From assembly GCF_018991925.1 (NCBI RefSeq), contig NW_024748870.1, forward strand, positions 5,243,693-5,307,692: DNA of 64,000 nucleotides. Reading direction: 5' to 3'. The notes under the pieces were generated by a model that was given only the letters and a program-made list of their open reading frames with translations, was not told the origin of the DNA and did no database searches. Positions 51,601 to 64,000 of this stretch are shown one piece after another (the stretch's first letter is position 1; each line of letters starts with the position of its first letter). The position numbers and the translations under genes were made by a program. This stretch comes from Homarus americanus (taxonomy: Eukaryota > Arthropoda > Malacostraca > Decapoda > Nephropidae).

Positions 51601-53689
51601 CAAGCCTTAATATTTTTTATAGGATTGCAAGATTTTATTAGATAAGACACGATAAGAGAAATCACAGTTGTGGAATATATTTGTCAACTCGAGTGAGGAA
51701 GCTGTGGTCATAACTAAGGCATACCATCCACAAAGAACCTGGGAGGAACATAAAAGACACTGTCAGTTGGGTACCAGAAGCGAGAAGAAGGGGTCAAACA
51801 AGTTCAGGGGATACGGGAAACAGATAGCAGTGTGCCAGCTTAGAGAGGACCAACGGAGAAGATTACTTAGTGTGGTGGTGGAGGAGGTAACGAGTATGCT
51901 GTGCAGATATGTATGAACTGTCTGGTGTCTGTCACATTGGAAATAATGATAAGTCCTTCAAACTAGAACACGAGCACCTGTAGGTCGTAGGTAGTAGGCA
52001 GCTATCAAACAGGGAGGTCCAACCGCCTGGGAGGATATTGGAAGCATAATGTTTTGACTAATGGTAGACCCTGCTGCTATATGACATCACAAAATTTTTT
52101 ACCAATTCCCAGGTTGCTGATCTGACTTTCTGCCTCATTTACACACAATTACAGGGTCTCAACTGTTTCTCTTCCTTTGACAACACAACATATATATCGT
52201 TTCTTACTCTTGATTTATTATTTTTTTCCATTTTTGTATTTATTTTTGGCTCAGTTTTTTGCCCCCCCCCACCCAGATGTGGGTTGGTGACCTATGCCTG
52301 GGTGGGCTAATCCCCGTAACTAAAATACCAAGGATACTTTTGTCATCTATTCCCCCCTCGAGTACAAAACAGCGTAAAACACCTAATGTAGAATCTTAGT
52401 ATACTCACCTTAAAATAATGTGAATATAATGAGTTAATTATGATGTATGAATTATAGAAATTATATATCTCAATATATATTTACAGAGGTTAGTTTTTTC
52501 CACCAAAATACGAGGCTTGATTATAGTAATTGAATTATCTACTAATTTGTGATATTGCTGGAACCTCAAGCTCAAATATTACAAGCACTTATATGTTGTT
52601 GATAAAATACTAGAGGAAATATCACGAGAATATGTAACTTTGATTTTGAATGTTTCTTTGAACACTTTGGAGATGAAGGTAGATCCCAAAACATTGTTGA
52701 TAGAGGAACAACTGAAGATATTGACACTATATATATGGCAAATTATCGTGGTATATAATAGTACAATGCTATACCTTAGGTTTCATTGCATATATATATA
52801 TCTATATCGTGTACAGTACGTAGTTATCCGGACACAAGAGTAAAATGTTTGCTTCTCAGTGTACGTAAGAGAGATCATGCGCAATGTAGAGACGTAATCC
52901 ATAACATTGCTAAGGTGGAGAGAAGCAACACAACCGGATCAATACGGAGGAACAAGTCTCTCTACCGACGTACTTCAAGCATACAGTTACCTCTCCCACC
53001 ACACTATTTTTACTTTTTTATACGAAAATATAAGCTCAGGGCAGAGTCAGCTGAACAAGATTACAACGGAAATTATAATGAGGGATTTTATCATATAATA
53101 AACTCATGGTAATTACAAATATCACGCCAATTAAATAATTTGTGAATTCTTAATGATCGCGGATATTCGTTGTGATCTATAGTGCTGGAGGTTATAGCTG
53201 CTGTGGTCTTGTTCATTTGGTGGTGACAAACTACTTATGTGGATCACCACCAGGGAACCAAAGATTATTATTTTTTCCATCAATAGTTCCTCAGGCACAC
53301 ACCTGCACTCCACCTTCTTGGGTCTTAAAGGAGTTTGGAGTACTTTTTTCTTCGGCTATAAATCTCATTTTTTAGTGTAAACACAGTAAAAATCAAGTGG
53401 TTGAGCCTGAAAAAAATATAAACATGAAATATAATCAAGAAAATTATTAAAAGATTTTTTCATTGATCTTCTATAATCGAAATCAATACAAATACAAACA
53501 CTTTTTCTCCAAAAATCAAGAGTAGCTGAGTTAACGTGTCTAGAACCTACGAATCAATGAAAACTGAAACCAGAAAAAATGCAGAATTATTTGCATAATA
53601 ACTCGATCACAGAAAACGTATCATAAATATTTTACCTGATGACACAAACTGAAGGAGACTTATTTACAAGCTTTTTCGTGTACGCTCAC
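48667..53689. other. Unassigned sequence, 5 kb
   Basis: The longest stretch without arrays. A plus-strand 82-codon frame at 51668-51916 is charged and non-repetitive (contains KAYHPQRTWEEHKRH) but has no clear acceptor; a run of ten C is at about 52262-52271. A minus-strand frame at 53131-53295 (starting EELLMEKIIIFG, in phase 0) could follow the exon at 53690-53758, but its acceptor is poor. Confidence 0.3.
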
Positions 53690-53758
53690 CATCTTTTGTC
53701 TGGCTTCGTTTTCGTCGTTTCCACCTGACACTTGTTGCATATCGTTCTGAGACACCAT
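53690..53758 (-). CDS. Gene C candidate first coding exon
   Basis: In a GC-rich patch, the minus strand has ATG in good context (acaagATGG, A at -3), then 23 codons that read MVSQNDMQQVSGGNDENEAR and end QKM, hydrophilic and typical of a cytoplasmic or nuclear protein N-terminus. It ends at AAGATG|GTGAGCG, a moderate donor, in phase 0. An initiator-like TTCAGTCA lies about 20-25 bases upstream of the ATG. Without a spliced transcript this remains a candidate. No partner exon is certain. Confidence 0.35.
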
Positions 53759-53776
53759 CTTGTCGCCTTTGGCACT

Positions 53777-53784
53777 TGACTGAA
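53777..53784 (-). promoter_or_regulatory. Initiator-like element
   Basis: Minus-strand TTCAGTCA matches the arthropod initiator TCAGTY. It lies about 20 bases before the ATG at 53758. Confidence 0.3.
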
Positions 53785-53929
53785 GCCACCAAACCAACCA
53801 GCCACCCTCCCGCCCATAAATTCAGGTAAAGCCGCCTACGCCACGCCACCCACGCACCCAAACACCACCCAGCCATAACACTTCAGTTATCCACAACACC
53901 TACAGGTATATTGAAGCTACACCTGTCAG

Positions 53930-54535
53930 TCACCTTCAGTTTTCCTTATGGACAGAGTACTCACCCAACCACCCACGGTCCTACTTGCCGTCCCTGGATC
54001 TCACAGCCACCCAGTCACAAACACCTGCCGCCCCCGGATCTCACAGTAACCCAGCCACCCACGATTACACCTGCCACCCCTGGATCTCACAGCCAAACCA
54101 ATTATACACACCTGCCGCCCTCAGGGCTCGTAGTCACCCAGTCATTCCCAGTTTCCCATCAAGGGTTTCGCCTGTTGCCTCAAGGACGCTCAGTCACGTA
54201 AGCCTCCTGCCTCAAGGACACTCAGTCATCCGGTCACGTACACCTCTTGCATCAAGGACACCCAACCATTTGGTTACGTACACCTCTTGCATCAAGGACA
54301 TTCAGTCATCCGGTCACGTACATATACTTCCCAGGACATTCAGCCGCCTAGCCACGTACACCTATCTTCCCAAGGACACTCAGTCACTCACTTATGTTCA
54401 CCTGTCACCTCAGGGACATCATTTAGCCATCCAGTCAGGTAAACCTGCCACTTCAAGGACACTCAGTCATTTAGTCACGTACACCTACCTTCCCCTGGAC
54501 ACTCATCCACCCAGTCACGACCCCCTTCTTCCACT
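53930..54535. repeat. 40-bp minisatellite
   Basis: About 15 units of the type cacgtacacctcttgcatca plus aggacactcagtcatccggt. caagg/cctgg anchors are mostly 40 bp apart (54213, 54253, 54293, about 54332, 54371, 54411, 54454, 54494). The left part uses a variant with cctgccgcccctggatctca. Frames across it are artefacts. Confidence 0.94.
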
Positions 54536-56077
54536 CACTTACATTCTCCTGATTACCTATACATTTTGAAGATCTGTTTCACCTAATTCACTGTATCACC
54601 TCACCACTTATAACACCTAATCCAGCGTATCAATTGATCACACAGAGGCCTTTCACCTAATCACTTCATTATATAATCTGATTAGCCGTATCATCTGTTG
54701 ATCTATATAATCTGATTAGCGACGTCTCTTACATCATTTGCATTACCTGGTCACGTGTTTCTTCACTTTTGTACCTCTATCATCTGAGCTCCTATATCAT
54801 CTCAACCCCTTTAATAATACGTATATCGTAATACAGCAATCTCTTATAAGCAACTCAACAACACGATGCAACAGGTAGGTATATATTTACACCCCTTGTA
54901 TAGCAAATGAAAGCTTCATATACTACCTGCATCCATATTCCCTGTAAAATATGATATGTGTTTTGTCTATTATCAACTATTAGTTACCCTTCTTGGCCAC
55001 TTCTCTCAGACTGGGTCGTGTTGATGGTAAGACTGTAACGTGTAGCCTAAGAAACTTCATGTGATGGAGGAAAATTTGATGATGTTTTATTTAATTATGA
55101 CAAGATTGATTTTAAACTCTCGGGTTTTTCTCTACTATCTGCTATTATTTTTCACGTCTCATAACCACCACTGCTTGAGTCGAGTATATGGGTTGGTAGT
55201 ATCCTGGATCATCGTCACGTCATTTTACGTAAGATTGATGTGTGTAGCTCAGGGTAATTTGACTAAACAAAAATACTGTATTATCATGTGTGTTTTAAGG
55301 ACAAGTCACATCAAGTGGATCCAGTTGACTAGCCTCCACGAAGCGTCATCAGCTCAGCGGTCTGACAATACGTTACTATACTTATTAAAATTAATACCCT
55401 ACTATGCATTGAGGCAGGAGCGTACGATAACCCACACAATGGTGGTGAATGATGAATGAGTCCCGTAATGAATTAATACCCCACGATGGCTAATACACTA
55501 TAGGCGGGCCCAGACTCCAGCTCTAGTGCCACACCAGTGCCAGCAGGCATGTAATGCCACTCAGATTTATATCATTTATTGGGAAGAAGCAATGGTCACA
55601 ATCAGATGATATCCATGCAAATCTGGACGAAATACGGTACTTTACTCGCGCCTAAAATTCACCAGACAAAAAAAAGAAAAATATATTCAGTCGTGTCCAT
55701 AATCCACTCGAGAAAATCCCTTCATTTGGGAGTGAGTGGGGAGCGTTGGTGTGGGCAGCAGGGTATTAATGAGAGTATTTAACGACGCCACTCTGCCACG
55801 AGTAGAGGCTCGCAATTGTCGTTTTAATCCACTCATTTTATAGGTATAGAAAAGGGGATAGTCGGCGTATTAGAATATCCTTAAAGCCAATATATATTTT
55901 TTATTACACCAAGTTAATACATGATTGATGATTTACGAGGTTAAACGATTTTTTCTTTGTATCTGCGATTTTCTAAATGCTGGTAATATTTATTTGACTT
56001 TTATCCTAAATACTTTGGTATTTAACTTGTTTATTGATCTGAAACATAAAAATATATAGAAATAAAAAAACATGACG

Positions 56078-56082
<5 letters not shown>
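54536..56082. other. Unassigned sequence
   Basis: A 132-codon plus-strand frame at 55061-55459 has no domain or splice context and I do not call it. Confidence 0.35.

Positions 56083-56150
<68 letters not shown>
56083..56150. repeat. Compound (CA)n-(TA)n
   Basis: About 17 CA then about 17 TA units. Confidence 0.97.
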
Positions 56151-57491
<1,341 letters not shown>

Positions 57492-57916
57492 TTTATAATT
57501 CATTGTAACATAAAATGTAAAGAGAAACATTGTAAAATAAATATATAAAGAAAATAGGCACATGTCACGGTGTGTGCCTGAAGGCAGGGAGTTATGAAAC
57601 ATAGATGAATGGAGGTAATAAGCAAAAGCTGAAAAAAAGGTCAAACAAAGATGATATCGAGTTTAAAAAAGAACACACGAAAGAAACCATAATAGGATAA
57701 AAAAGGGTGAGGATCCTTCATGGGAGATATAAGGGATTTAGTAATAAACAGAGGGAGGGGAAGAAAGTGGATAACCTGTAAAGCCGAGCAGCAGGGGAAA
57801 GGTGAAACAAACTTGCATTAACAAGTAAAACAAAGAGTAAGGCAAAAATATTACACAGGCAGTAACTCTGAGTAAACACTGAAGTATTTCATGACGTGCA
57901 TATATATATACCTGTG

Positions 57917-57920
<4 letters not shown>

Positions 57921-58011
<91 letters not shown>
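57921..58011. repeat. (TA)n microsatellite
   Basis: About 45 TA units; a separate (TA)6 precedes it at 57899-57910. Confidence 0.98.
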
Positions 58012-60680
<2,669 letters not shown>

Positions 60681-61014
60681 CCTTTAACTTGTCCTTATAA
60701 TTCAATAACTAAGATTTTTATCCATAATTTTTCCTAGACAACAACTTATACAAAAATAGATAGAAGATATATTTTCTACAATAGACAATTCTAATAATGA
60801 GATATGAGTAATTAACAGTTTACTATTTATTTATATTTATTATCATTATTTACTCTTAAATTAGAAATATATAAACAAAAAAGTAAAATATTAAAACCTA
60901 AAAAAAATGAAACGTGTATTTTGATATATAAAACATATATATAACAGTAACGAAAAATAGCATATACAGTATACTATCTTATATTAAAAGTAAATACAAG
61001 AGAAGGGTAACAAA

Positions 61015-61015
<1 letters not shown>

Positions 61016-61075
<60 letters not shown>

Positions 61076-61108
61076 TACAGTAGTAGCAGTAGTAGTAGTA
61101 GTAATAAT
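61016..61108. repeat. (ATT)n followed by (AGT)n
   Basis: About 20 ATT units to 61076, then imperfect AGT/AAT triplets. Confidence 0.96.
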
Positions 61109-61524
61109 ATTCATCATAAGATACTACAACTTGCATACTATTATCATCTAAGGCAGTGAGAAAGGAAATGTGTTAAGAAATAAACACGAAAAACAAATTC
61201 GACAATTGTTAGGGTAGATGGTAGAGAATGATGGATGATACGGAGAGTAACAAAACCAAACAAAGCCGAATATAAGAAAGAGGAAAGGAAAAGAGTAAAA
61301 TAAAACAAGGAATTTAGGGAGGATTGGAGATGGAAGAGGAAAAAAATTAATAAAACAAGTATTTGAGATATGAAACACAGTAGACGGTGAAATAAAATAT
61401 TATGGTTGCATGGAAAGATTGGAAGATAGGAACAAAGAATCAAGGAGACATGAGCGATTGGAAGCGTAGATGGGAATAAACGTAAGAGATAGAAAACGCA
61501 GGAAATAAGAAACGGGGGAAAATA

Positions 61525-61525
<1 letters not shown>

Positions 61526-61565
<40 letters not shown>
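61526..61565. repeat. (CA)n microsatellite
   Basis: About 20 CA units. Confidence 0.97.
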
Positions 61566-61567
<2 letters not shown>

Positions 61568-61739
61568 ATAGAATAGCAGGGTTGAGATACATTAAATGGA
61601 CGACTTGTGAGAAACACAGACACGTATTGATGCGAATGAATGAAAATAAGAAATACTGACGATAAGAAACATATTAAGACAAATAATACCAAACTATAAT
61701 CAAGGAAACACATGACAGAAAATATGTAAATTAGGAAAT

Positions 61740-62745
61740 AATTACTTAGCAAAAATATTGGCTCTTATCTTATGAAAATGTAATATAGGAAAAATATCAT
61801 CTAGGAAATAATTAAGTTAAAGAAATCATGTTATCTATGAAACATCTTAATATAAATATGAACTAGGAAACATGTGAGCTAGCAAACATATTGACTAGGA
61901 AACAACAAACCTAAGAAAATTTGTGAAATGGGGAACATAATGTATTAAATAAGAGAGAAAAGGGGAACTAGGAAACATACGCAATCGAAAATAAGTTACC
62001 TAGCAAATACTACCCAGGAAACACGTGAATTAGGAAGATTCTTAGATGTACTATATGTTAGCTAAGACACCAACAAGTGAACTAAGAAACACTTTTGCTT
62101 AAGAGACACATGAGGTAAGAAACACGAGATCTAGAAAACAAATGCAATCTTGATAACATGTGGGTTAGAAAGTACGTTAGCTTATAAACATCTGATCTTA
62201 GAAATATCTGACCTAGAAGTCTTGTACCTCATGAAACAAGAGACGTCGCCTAAAATATGACTTCAGATTTTTGTGTCCTAGGAAGCACGTGCCCTAGGAC
62301 ACATGTAACCTAAGAAACACGTGTCCTAAGAAACATGTAACCTGGGATATACGTGTCCTAGGAAACATGTACCCTAGGAAACATGTAACCTAAGAATTAC
62401 GTGTCTTAGAAGACATGTATTAACCTGAGAAACACGTGTCCTACGAAACATGTAACCTGAGAAACACGTGTCCTACGAAACATGTAACCTAAGAATTACG
62501 TGTCCTAGAAGACATGTAACCTGAGAAACACCTTCCCTAGGAAACATGTAACGTAAGAAACACGTGTCCTAGGAAACATGTAACCTAGGATACACGTGTC
62601 CTAGGAATCAGGTAACCTAAGAATTATGTGTCCTCGGAAACATGTAACCTAAGAAACACCTGCCCTAGGAAACATGTAACCTAAGAAACACGTGTCCTAG
62701 GAAACATGTAACGTAAGAAACATGTATTTGGTAGCACAGAAAACA
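61740..62745. repeat. 16-bp unit array with 32-bp dimer core
   Basis: From about 62270 to 62730 aaacatgtaacctaag and aaacacgtgtcctagg alternate, giving an exact 32-bp period (62544, 62576, 62608, 62640, 62672, 62704). Both halves are variants of one 16-bp unit. Left of 62270 the same 16-bp rhythm (gaaacatgtgagctag and the like) continues but is increasingly diverged. Confidence 0.93.
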
Positions 62746-64000
62746 TGTATGAGTGACAAATAAATCTCAGACTAGTTATATGTTTCTAACAATACTCACA
62801 TGTAACTTATCGTTGGTTTGAAGTGCGCTGAACGTAATCTCCACCATTTTCCGATAAGATACAGCGTTTATCGTCATCCGAAGCTTTCCAAAGTTTGTAA
62901 ATTATTATAACACAATGGAGATTTTATTATATGATAACCAAGAATGTTATCAGTATTCGACACAATATAGGTACAATCACCAACGTGGTTTTTCTGTCAA
63001 GCGAAGTGAGAAAATTATAAAAGATAAATACGTCACCTGTGGAAAATGTCTGATAATTTATTGTTCTTTATGATACTAGGTTGTACAGTCGGGATTTTCT
63101 ATAACAAAAGAAGAAATCAATATTTTCTTCACCTGTATATGAGCTCATGATATATATTTATCACACATTCTCGGCAGCATCGTCCGGTCAGGCCTTGAAA
63201 CATTGCGGAATCGATTGCTAAGAAGAGATATATCTTTGTTACTATTGTTTAAAGTCCATGAAAATCAGTAATGAATGATAAACCTATCTTTATTTCACCT
63301 AAGACCAATGTTTACGTTTAATAGCTCAAGGAAGAATGTTAAGCCGGGTAGACTTTAATGAAGTTTATTCTTGTGGAATAATTTGAGACACTTTATTTCC
63401 TTTTATTCCTTAAATATCGTAAAGAAAATAAAGGAATGGAGTAGAAACTGTACTAAGAAGAGGAAGGAAAAGGCCAGAATAACAGATGAAGACAAAGAAT
63501 GAGAAGATGTGATTGAGAAGAATATGAGAGATGTGAAGGTAACAAGAGAGGAAGAATTAGTTTGACAATTATGAAGGGGAAAGACCACAGACCTCAAACA
63601 CCAAATTAATTAGACACAGATGAGCAAGTAAAGATATTAAGGACACATACATTATAATCATCATATTTAAATGGACAAAATATAGAAATAAATCCCACAA
63701 ATCTACTTCATTCGTGAAAAAGTGAACAAAAATATAAGTAGGCTGAATAATCTCCCCTGTATTGATTCACTCACCCACGACGTATGGTAGTTATTATGTG
63801 CCAGGAAGTCATAAGCAAGTATAGGTACAGGTCTAGATTTCTGAAGGCACAGGGATATTTTTAGTATATGCCTCAGTAATTTTAGTAGTAAGAGCAAATG
63901 TCTCATAATTTCACCTTTTCTTCATGTGTTAATCATCTTATTTTTTGTTATGTGAGTTTTGCCGTATATCTTCGTCATCTACATTATCTGAGACGTTTAT
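62746..64000. other. Unassigned sequence
   Basis: A purine-rich patch at about 63420-63560; no gene recognised. Confidence 0.35.

Noticed and set aside
51668..51916. 82-codon charged plus-strand frame
   Set aside because: No convincing acceptor, donor or domain; mentioned only in the gap entry.

Overview
The window looks like animal nuclear DNA: AT-rich, very dense in simple and tandem repeats, with no continuous bacterial-style genes, no rRNA or tRNA gene and no CRISPR array. The mix of long (TA)n, (CA)n, (GA)n, (TATC)n and (ATT)n arrays, many minisatellites, scattered TTAGG/CCTAA-like motifs and an RTE-type retrotransposon remnant suggests an arthropod, most likely a decapod crustacean. 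That assignment is inference. By my rough tally about a sixth of the window is tandem repeat, and most open frames seen by six-frame translation (poly-His, poly-Asn, Cys-Val, Tyr-Ile, Ser-Leu-Pro proteins) are translations of repeats.

Protein-coding content is thin and comes only as candidate exons. The best case is a minus-strand gene (gene B): a CpG- and GAGA-rich start near 29.2 kb with a short ATG exon, then exons at 3824-3899, 2117-2521 and 1297-1453. All successive exon phases agree (1/1, 2/2, 2/2). The 2117-2521 exon contains a 21-bp tandem repeat that stays in codon register and would encode a 7-residue repeat. I do not recognise the protein family.

Upstream on the same strand, a second minus-strand gene (gene A) may end at 36.4-37.5 kb: an exon at 37380-37525, a last exon at 36626-36721 with a stop codon, and AATAAA at 36452-36457. 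Weaker candidates are a minus-strand first exon near 53.7 kb with an arthropod-like initiator, a plus-strand TATA promoter with a short signal-peptide-like exon near 48.5 kb, and terminal-exon-like frames near 29.8 and 36.0 kb. Random 30-60 codon open frames are common in this base composition, so all these models need transcript or comparative support.

Layout: 0-5 kb holds the 3' part of gene B plus several minisatellites, including an 18-bp array in which nearly every copy carries a 5' splice-donor motif. 5-19 kb is intron-like sequence full of arrays (29-, 23-, 36-, 32-bp units, a 1-kb array of 77-bp trimers, compound CATC/TATC/TGTC). 19-29 kb is poorer in repeats, with a 1.1-kb pyrimidine-rich block. 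29-29.3 kb is the promoter-like island. 30-36 kb has (GAT)n, 31-bp and 33-bp arrays and (ATT)n. 38-45 kb is rich in (TA)n and (CA)n and contains the RTE remnant at 42.4-42.8 kb. 45-56 kb is mostly unassigned, with a 40-bp array at 53.9-54.5 kb. 56-64 kb has compound microsatellites, long purine-biased stretches and a 1-kb array built from a 16-bp unit.
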